Positions 11,519 through 21,361 of a stretch of DNA of 64,000 nucleotides are shown one piece after another (position 1 is the stretch's first letter; each line of letters opens with the position of its first letter). Made by a program: the position numbers and the translations under genes. The notes beneath the pieces are model-generated. The model saw only the letters and a list, made by a program, of their open reading frames with translations, was not told the origin of the DNA and ran no database searches. Location of the stretch: positions 62,001-126,000 of the forward strand of contig BROI01000004.1 of NCBI GenBank assembly GCA_027923505.1, in the 5' to 3' direction. The stretch is from Mayamaea pseudoterrestris. Lineage: Eukaryota > Bacillariophyta > Bacillariophyceae > Sellaphorales > Sellaphoraceae.

Positions 11519-12544
11519 ATGGATGTTTCTCCGGAACCGCCCGAAGGTACGCATTCATGATTGTGGCCGCACGCGTGATTTGTTTCGTATTGCATGCGCC
11601 ATGGATGCGTGTCACCTTGACTGCGAGCTTGCCGATCCTGTCTTGATGAAGAAAGTAACTTGCCGTCGTGGCTACACAATGCGTCGGAGCATGAAAGTGG
11701 AGTCATTGGTGGCAGCGTCTACGGAGCGGAGCGTCAATGAGTGTATACCTGGTGCACAATGAGTTGGGCGCGTTGTCGAAAATGCATATTTTAACTCATC
11801 AATTATCATGTTCATGACAGTTTTTTTGGAAGAGTGGTTGACGAGCTTGGATGGAATGGGGCACAGGGTATTTCATAATCTCGAGGGTTTTGAAATGAAA
11901 CTGCGGGAAGGTACTCGAGCGTCTCACAAGCGAGCCGAGCTGTTTTTGCGAGTATACTTCTTTTGTCTCCGATGCAAGGTAAATGTTAACGTCAACAAGG
12001 TCATTGCCAGCGTCAAGCAGCTTCACGCAAGTCGCGGATGGGCAAGCTTTTTCTGGAAGATGAACTTAACGTACTACAATCCTATCAGCGCATTAGAAGC
12101 AGCGCAAATCTTTGGCAATAGTGTCACAAAAACTGGTATTGGTCAGGGTCAGCCATATAGCATTGGCGAGCTTGTGATTCAACCAGGGGCACCTGCTGGC
12201 GACCCAAACTTGGAGTGAGGGTTTTTGGCCCATTTATCGTATTGATGGCGACATATGGACTTCTCAATACTACTTAAATAACGGTTTGGCTCAATGCCAC
12301 ATAAGATACGTATGCACAAGTAGTCTAATTATTGTTCCCGCACAGGGAAAACGGTGATCACTTTGTAACAATAGCGCACAATGGTAGGGTAACGTTCAGC
12401 GGTCATCGGGAGCAATTGACGTTGACTGAGGAAAACACTGATACGCCTTACACTACCGGCAATGGTGTTGCCTCTTCAGGCGCCTCCATCACGACGATGC
12501 GGATCGGCGCTGCCATGCAAGGTGCTAAAGTCATGACTCGTTGA
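11519..12544 (+). CDS. hypothetical protein, uncertain spliced gene model
   Basis: The best-supported part is the last junction: an open frame from about 11821 reaches TTG GA at 12214, followed by a GTGAGG donor. An acceptor, CCCGCACAG, at 12345 continues in frame through 12544 (ends GAAMQGAKVMTR). The upstream frame also has an acceptor (CATGACAG, 11820). It joins in phase with a short exon starting at ATG 11519 (MDVSPEPPE, ACCATGG context, donor GAAG/GTACGC at 11546). It could also join an exon ending NECIP at about 11750, or start at ATG 11808. The predicted C-terminal part (YYNPISALEAAQIFGNS, IGELVIQPGAPAGDP) looks like real protein, but I recognise no domain. The function is unknown and the 5' end is unresolved. 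Confidence 0.35.
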
Positions 12545-12885
12545 CGATATCGTAACCTTGCTTGCAACACCCGCAGTAAAAATCGCAAGCGAGCGCATCA
12601 TTTAGCTCCTCACATTCCAGCGCGAGTAATAGCGGCTCGGAGTCAAGGCACATACAATATCTGTAACAATGTTTGCGTCCTAGCTTTGTGCTTGCATTAT
12701 GCGAAAACCGCTGCCTTCGCACTGACAGTGAGTGTGCGCGGGTTGGTTTTTGGCGAGCAATGACCCGAGATTGGGACAACCTCGCACCGGTTCTCAACAA
12801 TCGCGACGCTGACGTTGGTTTCGACAATGGCGAAGCAAAATCTCCGCTTCAACCAAGCACTTTACCGAGTCAAACCATATCCACC

Positions 12886-13579
12886 ATGAGGTCTATTGCT
12901 TGCATCCTTGTTGCTATCCTATCCAACTATGCTGCGGATGCCTATGTTCCAAGTAAGTGAACAAAAAGGTGCATGTCATTGGACGTTTTTATGTATGACG
13001 AATGACTGACAACTGACTCGTATCTTGTTGCGTCGTTTTTGCGTACAGAAACACCCTCACCATGCAAGCCCCTGAGCGAGCTGCAAAAGGCAACTACCGG
13101 TATACTGGCTGCAGCAGCCATTGCCAGTGCCGTCGTTTCATCGGATCCACTTCCGGCGGATGCTGCCTCGGCAATGTCGCCCTACATGTCGAGCACCCAG
13201 ACGGTGGCCGCCAAGGTTGTCCGAGAAGGCATCTACGGAGAATTCGAGTATGATCTACCGGAACAAAAGTATGACGACGCTCGATCGACATACAAGGCAG
13301 CCAAGGAAACCAAGTCCAACAAGGGTGCGTCGAAAAACTGGTTGTGTTGACACTGTCACGTTCTATTCGTTCATGGCGACTCGCTCACAACACATTTACT
13401 TCTTCATATATCAAGGCAAGTACACTGCCATTTTGGCCATTTTGATTGTCGGCAGCTTTATCGTTCCCATGGCGCAGTACTTTTGGTACGTGCGCGACGA
13501 TGACACGACGGAAAAGTTCTTCTCCAGCAAGACGAACCAAAAGGCGCCGGAACCGCCGCAGAAGAAAAAGTGGTTCTAA
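12886..13579 (+). CDS. thylakoid-targeted small membrane protein, possible photosystem-associated subunit
   Basis: Three exons (12886-12952, 13049-13324, 13416-13579) give 168 residues. The splice sites are GTAAGT/GTACAG and GTGCGT/ATCAAG and both junctions keep frame. The ATG has a strong CCACCATG context. The N-terminus has a signal peptide ending ADA-YVP, a Tyr variant of the diatom ASAFAP site. A transit region follows, then a second Ala-rich hydrophobic stretch ending PADAASA, typical of lumen targeting. The mature part is about 90-100 residues, with one membrane span near the C-terminus (ILAILIVGSFIVPMAQYFWYV) followed by a charged tail ending QKKKWF. Size, targeting and a single span resemble small nucleus-encoded photosystem subunits of diatoms. 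I cannot assign it to a named subunit, so that role is inference. Confidence 0.75.
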
Positions 13580-13692
13580 ACATAAATACAACGCCTCACA
13601 GATTGTAACAAAGTTAACTTTATCTAGTAAACTGTGACATGGAATCTGCAAATCATAGCTAGTAGCGTTCGCGGACCAATGCTCTTCACTCA

Positions 13693-13914
13693 TCAAGGGG
13701 CAGGACAGGTGTGTGAACATTCCGCAATGGCATGCCCGACGGTCCTTGGCCAGGTTACATAGCGTTCGAGGCAATGGTTCAAATCTTTTACGCAGCTAAA
13801 ACACGATTCGAACGGCATTAGAAGGACAACCAGGAAGGAAGAAATAAAGCCAATAGGCCAGGCGATCGCCAGGACGATCAGCCAAGCGAGTGCGAAGCAT
13901 GGGTTGCGGGCCAT
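13693..13914 (-). CDS. 73-residue hydrophobic micropeptide
   Basis: A small ORF starting at the first available ATG (13914) in its frame. Two adjacent hydrophobic segments (FALAWLIVLAIAWPIGFI and SSFLVVLLMPF) are followed by a Cys-containing amphipathic tail with FESCFSCVKDLNHCLE and VTWPRTVGHAI. This layout, a double span followed by a PFxxC...L..xVxWPxxxGxAI tail, resembles short conserved membrane proteins of unknown function that I recall from animals and protists. That resemblance is from memory and is unverified. The frame is open upstream only through tandem-repeat DNA with no ATG. It lies head-to-head with the uL23m gene, about 575 bp away. Confidence 0.55.
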   Translation of the reverse strand: MARNPCFALAWLIVLAIAWPIGFISSFLVVLLMPFESCFSCVKDLNHCLERYVTWPRTVGHAIAECSHTCPAP

Positions 13915-13936
13915 GGTTGACGGCTTGTACTTGTTC

Positions 13937-14210
13937 TGGTGCTGTGGGAAAGGTTGCGATGAGGTGGCTTCAAGTTTTCGAAGACGGAGACTTGCTTGAG
14001 TTGGTAGGAGCGGAGCTGGGTTGATTGCTCCGGTGCTGTGGGAAGGTTGAGATGAGAGATGAGGTGGCTTCAAGGTTCTGAAAGCGGCGGGTTCGACTTG
14101 AATGGATAGGACTTTGGTGCTGTAGGGAAGGTATAGATAAGGTGTCTTCAAGTTCCAGAAGACGGAGGCTCGATTTGAGTGGGTAGGAGTTGGAATTTGG
14201 ATGAGGTCGA
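13937..14210. repeat. three degenerate tandem repeats, ~85-95 bp each
   Basis: Copies begin near 13937, 14031 and 14115 with the shared start TGGTGCTGTGGGAAGG (slightly varied). Each continues through a block like GATGAGGTGGCTTCAAG, then AGACGGAG, then GAGTTGGTAGGAG. Copies differ by scattered substitutions and short indels, so the array is not young. It lies just upstream of the small minus-strand gene and could form part of its promoter or 5' UTR. Confidence 0.8.
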
Positions 14211-14239
14211 AAGAATGGCAAGCGTCAACAGATAATGTG

Positions 14240-14283
14240 GGATGATGGATGATCGGATGATCGGATGATGGATGATCGGATGG
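14240..14283. repeat. GGATGATC/GATG microsatellite-like array
   Basis: A short run of GATGAT and GATCGGAT units repeated about five to six times, imperfect, in the spacer upstream of the uL23m gene. Confidence 0.8.
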
Positions 14284-14489
14284 TGCGTCGTCGCGCGTCG
14301 AATTCTATCACGAGTCACGAACGGGTCCAAAAATCTAGTCGTGGCACGATCGATTTCAGTGCCGAAACGATATCAAAGCGACTCGACTCGATGTTGACAA
14401 TCGCCCTCCACCATGAACGAAAGTCTCGTTTGAAAGCATCTCTATTGCTCGACTATTACTAGCGATACTTTACAAATTAATATCAAATC

Positions 14490-14921
14490 ATGTCTAACCG
14501 TTTTGGAACAAAGGTGGGACGCCAGTTCCGCGTCTGGCTTCCGACCATGCCGCTGACCATGGTATCGGCTCGCAACGCCACGGCGACGCACCCCGCCTGG
14601 GCCATTTTTCGCACGCCGCCTCGCATGACCAAGCACGAAATCAAGGAGCACTTGACCAAGATTTACAATCTGCCAGTCAAGAATGTGAATACCATGAATT
14701 ATGAAGGGAAACGAAAGCGAATATTGACGCAAAGTAAGACTGTCTTTTACAAGTATTCGGATTTCAAAAAGGCGGTTGTAACCTTTGATGCAACATTCAA
14801 GGATATCGGACTGGGAATGAGGATACCAGAGTTGGAGGAGGAAGAAGCTGCGGAAGCTGCAGCTAAAGCAGAAGGAGCTAGTGGAAACAGCACGGCGTTA
14901 TCAGCAACGAAGCGTAGCTAA
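14490..14921 (+). CDS. MRPL23: mitochondrial ribosomal protein uL23m
   Basis: A 143-residue intronless ORF. The segment VWLPTMPLTMVSARNAT, then TKHEIKEHLTKIYNLPVKNVNT, matches the L23 pattern in which a strand-forming proline-rich lead is followed by the helix and KxYNVPVxxVNT turn of mitochondrial L23. The basic stretch YEGKRKR and the late strand (DFKKAVVTF) complete the fold. L23 sits near the exit tunnel of the mitoribosome large subunit. The C-terminal tail is Glu/Ala-rich. Bacterial and plastid L23 are shorter and lack the MPLTMV-type lead, which supports the mitochondrial assignment. The gene converges on CDC27 with 93 bp between stop codons. Confidence 0.85.
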   Translation: MSNRFGTKVGRQFRVWLPTMPLTMVSARNATATHPAWAIFRTPPRMTKHEIKEHLTKIYNLPVKNVNTMNYEGKRKRILTQSKTVFYKYSDFKKAVVTFDATFKDIGLGMRIPELEEEEAAEAAAKAEGASGNSTALSATKRS

Positions 14922-15014
14922 CCATGACGTATTCTGGTAATAAACAATACTCCGGTGAAAGATGCATTACAAAGTATATGCATATTAGCTTGTGAATACA
15001 CTATTACGCGTTTT

Positions 15015-17401
15015 CTAAAACCCGGCAATAGTTTCCTCGTCCACGTCCACTTCATCAAGCTTGTCCATGGCGGACTTGATCATTTGATTGTCCTTTGGAT
15101 CAAGATCCATTGCTGTCAAAAAACACTTCATGGCTTGCTCTGGGCGACCAAGTCGCTTCAGCACCTTGCCCATGGCAAAGTGAATCGTTGCCTCTCGAGG
15201 AGCCGCGTCGCAAACCTTTTTCAGTTCCGCCAAAGCTTCCTCATAGCGCATCAAGGACGAGTAAATCGTGGCGCGCTGGAATCGAGCCTGAGGATTGCGA
15301 GGATCCAGCTGAAAGGCACCAGCCAAGGTTTCAAGGGCTTGGTAAGACTTGCCGTTGGAATGCTGCGCAATCCCCAAATTGCAACGCAGTACGCTACTGC
15401 TCGGATTGATAGCCACCGCCTTTTCAAAGTGAAACTCAGCCAGGTCGTACTTTTCCTGTCGATGGTAAATAGCTCCGAGTCCGTACCAAGCATTGTAGTG
15501 ACGCTCATCAATCCGCAATGCCTGACGAAAGCAAGCAATCGCCTTGTCAAAGTCTTCGTTCGCCATGTACTCGTATCCCGACAATGTATGCGTGTAAGTA
15601 TAGTCCGGATTGAGTTGCAGAGATCGTTTAAAAAAGGCAAGCGCCGACTCGTGGTCCTTTTGAAGCGAAAAGCAATTGCCAACGACGCACCATGCCTCGG
15701 GCGACAGCCGATCCCAGTCGACCACCTGCTGCGACAGATAAGCCAACTCGACTTCCTTTTTCAATTGCCAATAGACAGTCGATAATATTTCAAGTCCCTG
15801 AAGGCGACCAGGATCCTTGCTGACCATGAGTTCCAAGCACCGCTGCGCATTCGCAAAGTCGTTCATTTCCGAAAATGCCCGACCCTGCTGGTGCAGTACC
15901 CATCCCGTCACTTGCTGATTCATTGGTGCCGTCTGCAGAATGGCAATGGCTTCGCGACATTGATACTGGCATAGTTTTTGGTAGGCGGCGCCTAGCGTGG
16001 CAAGAAGCTCCAGAATGGCTGAAACGGCAGGACTAGCGGCGGTGGTAGCAGGCGCCGGCTTGTCTGCGTCATCATGGTGTGAGGCGACAGCACTTTGTAC
16101 ATTTGTATTTGTAATCGCCATATTCGTAGCTGTCGGCGGCGGCTGCGTCGACCAATTCTCCGACGAGGCCGACATGAACAAGTGACGCTGCATGGATCCC
16201 ACGGTTGAATGATCCACGCGCGGCGTCGTCAGTGGCATGGCCGACTGCTCGCTCGGCGGGCCGAGGCCGCGCAGGTAGCGCATGTTGCGCGTCACGTGCG
16301 TGAGTGGCGTTTCTGGAGACGGCGGGTAGTACTGGCGGGCCGCAACCTCGCGGGCGCGGCGCAGCACCATGGTATTGGACATGGGTGGTGGCATGCTTCC
16401 ACTATAAGGATGGGACTGTTGGGGCGTCTCGGGTGGATGCATTTGCATCATGCTATGATTCACCGAGATGGGAGTCAGACCTGGAGTTTCAAAGCGGCTG
16501 CGAAGTACAGTTCCGCCAATCGCCCCAGCAGGCGTTTCAATCGTCTGCAATGGCGTCTTGGAAGTTTGCCAAGCTCCACTTTGATTATATTGTTCCACGC
16601 CGCCTCCATTTTGGCTCGCGGCCATTGGCTGCAAAACACCAAAGGCTTCCGCTGCACTGTAATCCGTTGCGACTCCCAATTCGCACAAGGCTTGAAAGCT
16701 GGTCCAAAGAAAAGGATCAAGTTGCAGGCTGAGCTTGTAGTATCGAATGGCTCGTTCCCTGCGGTTGGACTTGCGGCAAATGTTGGCGAGCAAAGCAAGA
16801 CCAGCAGCTCCATTGGGAAGGGGACATGGCTATTGAATATGTAGAATGAGAAATCTACCGTGAGTTCTGACATTTTCCTCCAAAATGATAATGCAAATGT
16901 ATTGTAAAACATTGTGCTCACCGTTGTTTGAACAATCCAATCATCCATCTGGTCAATGCTAGCATTGCCTCCACCATATTGCTGCTGCTCCCTCGACGTC
17001 AAGTATTTCATGCGACAATCCTTCAGCAAGACTTCCTCGGCGCGCGCATACTCTTTCAGCTGCAGCGCCGCCTGCGAGGCCAAGAATCGCATGGCCTGCG
17101 TTGGTTGAAACGACTGATCCAGTGTCACGAGTGCGCGCCGAAAGGATCCGCTGCGAAAGTAGCAGAGCGCCAGCATGTAGCGAGCGTCCAAATTGGAAGG
17201 ATGCTGGGCGACGCAGCGTTCGGCGAGGAATGTAGCATTGTCAATCATGAATACTGACAAGTATTGTGTCACGAGGGAGAGGTAGGTGGAAAGGCTTTCT
17301 TCGGCAGCCGTCCTTGTCGAGGGAGGTTTGCTGACTTGGTCGTCGTCGTCTTCTCCGCCTTCCGAGTGATTATTGGCGGCTTCGCTAAATGGGGCGCCCA
17401 T
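15015..17401 (-). CDS. CDC27: anaphase-promoting complex subunit 3 (APC3/CDC27), TPR protein
   Basis: Two exons, 17401-16922 and 16829-15015 (phase 0). The donor is GTGAGC and the acceptor CAATAG; the protein is 764 residues. Splicing restores PCPLPNGAAGLALLANICRKS, which aligns with the VPNGAEGCYLLGKIY block of vertebrate CDC27. It is followed by AIRYYKLSLQLDPFLWTSFQ, close to the SLSLNPFLWSPFE signature. N-terminal TPRs occupy residues ~30-155, a low-complexity Pro/Thr/Met linker ~240-400, and a long C-terminal TPR array ~430-750 (for example SALAFFKRSLQLNPDYTYTH and RHYNAWYGLGAIYHRQEKY, both very typical of CDC27). The protein is a scaffold of the APC/C ubiquitin ligase that binds IR tails of co-activators in the nucleus. 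It faces a TMX3-like gene across a 228-bp divergent spacer. Confidence 0.93.
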
Positions 17402-17629
17402 TGTACGTATGAAATGATTGTATATTTACGTTTGATATGGAATGACTGACAAGAACGACGGCCGAAATTTCTCCATGGCTATCATCGTCGCGCTCATCAA
17501 CCACATCAATCGATCGTGTCGTACTGGTGACTACTCGTTGAGTAACGTCTCTTTTCAGTGCCGCGAAATTCTCATTCATCGGCGAATCCAATCCGCCCAT
17601 CATTTTCGGCAATCATTCGATGCTACACG

Positions 17630-19033
17630 ATGGCCATGACCATGAGAGTTTCTGCCATTGCTAGCTTGCTCATCACATGCTTACTGCAGTATTCATCTGC
17701 AGCGACACAGTCATATGAGCCGCAGACGGTTCCATCGACGCCCGTCGCCTTGACCAAGGACGACTTTTCCACCGCACTCCACGACGCTGTCAATCCCTTG
17801 TGGTTCCTCAAGTTTTACGCTCCCTGGTGCGGCCACTGCAAGCAGCTGACGCCGGTGCTGGAGCAAGTGGCGCCGCAGCTGCAAGGAAAAATGGCCATTG
17901 GGACGATTGACTGTACGCAGCAAAAGCAACTTTGTGATCAACATGGCGTCAAGGGTTATCCAACGTTAAAGTTTGCCTTGGATGGAGAGATTCACGACTA
18001 TCCCATGGGACGCTCGGCGGCTGATATTGTAGCGTTTGCTAACAAGTTTCATCATCCGCAAGTACGATTGGTGAATTCCAAGCAGGAAGCTATGGATATC
18101 ATTGACAATGAAGTGGATGAGGGTCTTGCCTTTGTTGCCTATCATCCAAACGCGAATCGAGAAAATGACGCGGAACATTCGCTTGATGATAAGCTTCAGA
18201 GCGCACTCTTGACGCAAATTTATCAAAAGGTAGCCCGAAAGATGATGGCTTTTAGTACTTTTATGCTGTATCAAGGCCAAGATCCGTCCGAGTTTGGACA
18301 GTCTGGCCCATTTCTGTGCCGCTTGGAGCAAAATGTTCCGCCACGATGCTACGACAAGTGGGACGATGATTTGACGCTGGAGAACGTTTTGAATTATTGC
18401 ACGGAGAATCAGGTTCCAACGGTGGCTCGTTTGACGGGTCTAAACTTTCAAAAGGTTGGTCGGAACGGGCGACCGGTTGTGATTGGCGTGGTGGATGCCG
18501 ATGACAAGTCTCAAGTCGAAATGGCCAAGGAGCAGCTGGCTCTGTATGCTTTGAATGGACCGGAAGATGTTCGCAACAAGTACTACTATGGCTGGATGGA
18601 CGGCAAGGTCTTTCAAAAGTTTTTGAAGCAGTTTGAAATCGTGCCAGCGGAACTGCCGCAAGTCTTTGTTTTGGATGTGCCAGTCAAGAAGTATTGGCAG
18701 AATGCAACCTACAAGCTCAATGTCAATGACTTTGTGACAGCAGTGGAAGACAAGTCGCTCAAGGCCAGGACTGCTGGTAAAAAGGGAGTGGAAGGCGCCG
18801 TCGAGCGCTTCATGGCGGCCATGATGAAATACCACCCCTGGAGCGTTGGCGCCCTGATTTTGGGCATTGCTCTATTCTTGGTCATGCTGCTCGCTTTGTT
18901 ATCGCCGGGCAAGGAAATCCAACCACCGTACAAGCAGAGCAGGCCCAAACCTGTCCCAGCTGCACCGACTGAACAGGTTGCAGGTGACAGCAAGACTGTT
19001 GACGCGAATGACGAGGCCAAGAAAGACAAGTAA
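17630..19033 (+). CDS. membrane-anchored protein disulfide isomerase (TMX3-like)
   Basis: A 467-residue intronless ORF from ATG 17630. The frame is open 72 nt upstream, but this ATG places a clean signal peptide (VSAIASLLITCLLQYSSA) at the N-terminus. One thioredoxin domain follows, with FYAPWCGHCKQLTP (active-site CGHC at residues 67-70) and the cis-Pro strand GVKGYPTLKF. Two redox-inactive thioredoxin-like domains are likely between ~150 and 390. A single membrane span (VGALILGIALFLVMLLALLSP) comes before a Lys/Pro-rich cytosolic tail ending EAKKDK, which could act as a KKxx-like ER-retrieval signal. Domain order and topology match TMX3-type ER oxidoreductases that form or rearrange disulfides. 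It converges on the next gene with 64 bp between stops. Confidence 0.85.
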   Translation: MAMTMRVSAIASLLITCLLQYSSAATQSYEPQTVPSTPVALTKDDFSTALHDAVNPLWFLKFYAPWCGHCKQLTPVLEQVAPQLQGKMAIGTIDCTQQKQLCDQHGVKGYPTLKFALDGEIHDYPMGRSAADIVAFANKFHHPQVRLVNSKQEAMDIIDNEVDEGLAFVAYHPNANRENDAEHSLDDKLQSALLTQIYQKVARKMMAFSTFMLYQGQDPSEFGQSGPFLCRLEQNVPPRCYDKWDDDLTLENVLNYCTENQVPTVARLTGLNFQKVGRNGRPVVIGVVDADDKSQVEMAKEQLALYALNGPEDVRNKYYYGWMDGKVFQKFLKQFEIVPAELPQVFVLDVPVKKYWQNATYKLNVNDFVTAVEDKSLKARTAGKKGVEGAVERFMAAMMKYHPWSVGALILGIALFLVMLLALLSPGKEIQPPYKQSRPKPVPAAPTEQVAGDSKTVDANDEAKKDK

Positions 19034-19097
19034 ATTTAACACCAGTAGTATATGAAGTAAATCTAGCGCCTATGCATTTTATAAACGACTACATTGC

Positions 19098-20351
19098 TTA
19101 TGGTAGCACGAACACATGCACGCTCTGATCCTTGTCAAAACATACAAAGTCTTGTTTACCCTTACCCTTCATCTTGTCAGACACCGCAATGACCATGTCG
19201 TCATTAAGCCAGTGAACACCTTCAATGTTGCAGTATATCGTTTCGCAATTGTCATTCTTAGGAAAGTCAAAGACACTTCCCTTCTTGGAATCAAACTCCA
19301 TGTTATCAATGTCCCACAAACCTTCGTCATTGCGGCCCAGTAGCGATCCAACCCACATTTGAGCCTCCTCCTGCGAGGCAATGGCCACCTTGCCCGTGTC
19401 CGGACGAAGGGAAATGGCAGAGTAGTCGCGAAAGTTGGCACTCTTGGGAATCTTGATCTTGCGAACCGTCTTCCACTGGCAGTGGCCACCCTTGTCAGTC
19501 CCCTTCTTCATCGCGATGATGACCCCGTGGCCACTGTCGTTCTTGTCCTTTTGCGAGCAATGATTGCCTTCGCAGAGTCCCAACACGACCATTTCGCCCT
19601 TGACATCGTGCACAACAAGTGCCCCTTCAAAGCCCTTGGAGCTGCCGGCAAACTCAAACTCGGTCGAACATTGCTCCACGACCGAGTAGTCGTCATTCTC
19701 CATGGCAAGTTCCTCAATGACGGCATGGTAGCCACTCAAATGTGAATCAACCTTTTCCATGCTGTCGTGACTCACCGACTCCCGCACGACGTAAAAGGTT
19801 CCAGCGTCATGAAAGAGTGCCTCGTAGCCAGAGTCTGCCTTTTCGCGTGCTGGATCTCCAATTTGCTCATTGTTTTCGGCAAAGGGAGCAAGCTTGGTGT
19901 CAAAGCGCGAAATCGCCCAGGAGCTGTCGCACACAGCGTAGGCAAAGTCATCGACGACAACAATGTCCGACGCTTCATACTTGCGCTGGCCCTTGGTGTT
20001 TTGGAAGAGTGAGGCAAAGGGAAGCTCGTAGGCTAGTTTTAGTGTTCGTTTCGAGTAGTCGCCATTGGCGCATGTCATCTTATGGGATGTCGTGTGGTGA
20101 GAATGGGAGCTTTCTCGTGAAGCACCAAGGAGGGGCACATCAGATGAAAGTCTTGATGTTGGTGTAAAGTCGCCGCTACCATGATTGGTTACTGCAAATG
20201 TAATGGCTAGAGCGACGCTAGCGACGATAACAAGGGTCCATGCAGTCGTTTTCCTACCGGTAGTTGATGTGGCACGCCTGCGATCTTGGGAGTCTAATGT
20301 CGCCAAGTTCGGAAGCAAAGAGTCCGTTTCGCAACCACCTATAGCTGACAT
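19098..20351 (-). CDS. type II membrane protein with extracytoplasmic beta-propeller-like (phytase/SdiA-regulated-like) domain
   Basis: 417 residues, starting at the first ATG (20351, MSAIGGCE). A short cytosolic N-terminus with RRR is followed by one hydrophobic anchor (TAWTLVIVASVALAITFAV). The large C-terminal domain has repeated strand-turn units: ASDIVVVDDFAYAV, SGYEALFHDAGTFYVVRES, GSSKGFEGALVV and RDYSAISLRPDTGKVAI. The KGFEG box and the D-YSAISL block resemble the esterase-like-phytase and SdiA-regulated propeller families. Several Cys (NCETIYC) could form disulfides in a secreted setting. I would not assign an enzymatic activity. Confidence 0.6.
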   Translation of the reverse strand: MSAIGGCETDSLLPNLATLDSQDRRRATSTTGRKTTAWTLVIVASVALAITFAVTNHGSGDFTPTSRLSSDVPLLGASRESSHSHHTTSHKMTCANGDYSKRTLKLAYELPFASLFQNTKGQRKYEASDIVVVDDFAYAVCDSSWAISRFDTKLAPFAENNEQIGDPAREKADSGYEALFHDAGTFYVVRESVSHDSMEKVDSHLSGYHAVIEELAMENDDYSVVEQCSTEFEFAGSSKGFEGALVVHDVKGEMVVLGLCEGNHCSQKDKNDSGHGVIIAMKKGTDKGGHCQWKTVRKIKIPKSANFRDYSAISLRPDTGKVAIASQEEAQMWVGSLLGRNDEGLWDIDNMEFDSKKGSVFDFPKNDNCETIYCNIEGVHWLNDDMVIAVSDKMKGKGKQDFVCFDKDQSVHVFVLP

Positions 20352-20709
20352 GATCAAACAATCGAATACTTGCTTAACTGCGACAAGAAATACTTTTTAG
20401 TCCAGGTGGATGATGGCAAGGAACGATCCGATTTTGTGATGCAAATCCAAAGAATCGACCGATGGCGAATCCAAAAACAGAACCAGTACGACTTGTATGA
20501 CGTCACGTCATTGCCGGGAGAAAGGGTCGCGTCAGCTTGGTTGACAACGAGAGTTCCGGAACCAAAACAGCGACTCTCTACCTACCGATATGCTTTGCGT
20601 AAAGTAGTAAAGGGTTTGATGTATTCTTTAAGTTAGCCGATCAGATCCCTGCAAGCCTTGGGCGCGTCTACGGTAAATTTACAGTCTGCAGTAAGATAGG
20701 TGCAGCACT
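20352..20709. other. intergenic spacer
   Basis: About 360 bp between the propeller gene (its 5' side) and the 3' end of the Rieske-like gene, both on the minus strand. Only short ORFs without features. It presumably holds the propeller gene's promoter; no specific motif was recognised. Confidence 0.4.
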
Positions 20710-21361
20710 TTAGTAGTAGTTTCCGTCAGCCTTGCCCTGCGCATCCAACACTCCACTCCAGTAGTTGGCCTCAAAGTTGAACTTGTAGTTGACATCGACC
20801 TGCACTTCCAGATTTCCTCCCTTTTGGCGGACCGGGTATGTGGGGACGCCGACGGGGGTGAAGGCACCGCCAATGAGCTTGCCAATTCCGGCGGGGCACC
20901 ACTGAACAACATCTCCCGTCTTCAAGTTAAACTTGGTTCCAAGGACTGGGTCTTGGATGGTTCCGTCGTCATTGACTTTACCGAAACTGAGCGGCTGGTT
21001 CACCGGTGGGCACTTGTCGCCGAGGGCGTAGACGGCTCCCTTCTTGTCGACGGCGATGCAAATGGCGAGTCCTCCAGCGACACCGGATGTTGCCTTTCCT
21101 GGCTTGGGAAGGTCCTTCAAAGAGATGCATGGCACGTATTTGAGGGCTTGCTTGTACTTGGCCGCCTCCAGACTACTGCTGCTCTTGAACTGATTGGGTT
21201 GAGTGCGTGGATGGAAATGGGAATAAAGATGAGACATGAAACTGCAAGAGTGCAAGTCAACTGTAACAATTGTTGCAAATACTCACTGCAGTCTTGAGAG
21301 GAGCATTTGTAAATGCCGAAACGGCGGCGAGCAAAGAGGCAAGAAGAGTAAGCTTCATCAT
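20710..21361 (-). CDS. plastid Rieske-fold protein lacking canonical 2Fe-2S ligands
   Basis: Two exons, 21361-21287 and 21189-20710, in phase 0 (GTGAGT...CAATCAG), give 184 residues. The N-terminus MMKLTLLASLLAAVSAFTNAP is a signal peptide with the diatom plastid motif at SAF. The core (PCISLKDLPKPGKATSG, then GLAICIAVDKKGAVYALGDK) reads as a Rieske beta-sandwich. In a true Rieske protein the ligands are CxH and CxxH. Here the first box is KCPPVNQPLSFG (Cys kept, His replaced by Pro) and the second is IQDPVLGTKFNLKTG, where neither Cys nor His is present, followed by VVQWCPAG. It therefore probably cannot hold a normal cluster. It is not cytochrome b6f PetC, which would have an N-terminal anchor and a CTHLGC-like box. 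The likely role is structural or in assembly in the plastid. Confidence 0.75.

Noticed and set aside
13915-14151. N-terminal extension of the 73-residue protein
   Set aside because: The frame is open but has no ATG and reads through degenerate tandem repeats; the first ATG is at 13914.
14148-14330. Minus-strand ORF rich in HHPIIHHPII
   Set aside because: It is the translation of the GATGAT/GATC microsatellite, not a protein-like sequence.
14955-15785. 276-residue plus-strand ORF
   Set aside because: It is the antisense shadow of the CDC27 C-terminal TPR exon; the composition is unnatural and there is no motif.
20710-21361. Cytochrome b6f Rieske protein PetC
   Set aside because: It lacks the CTHLGC and CPCHGS-type boxes and the N-terminal anchor; three of four cluster ligands are absent.
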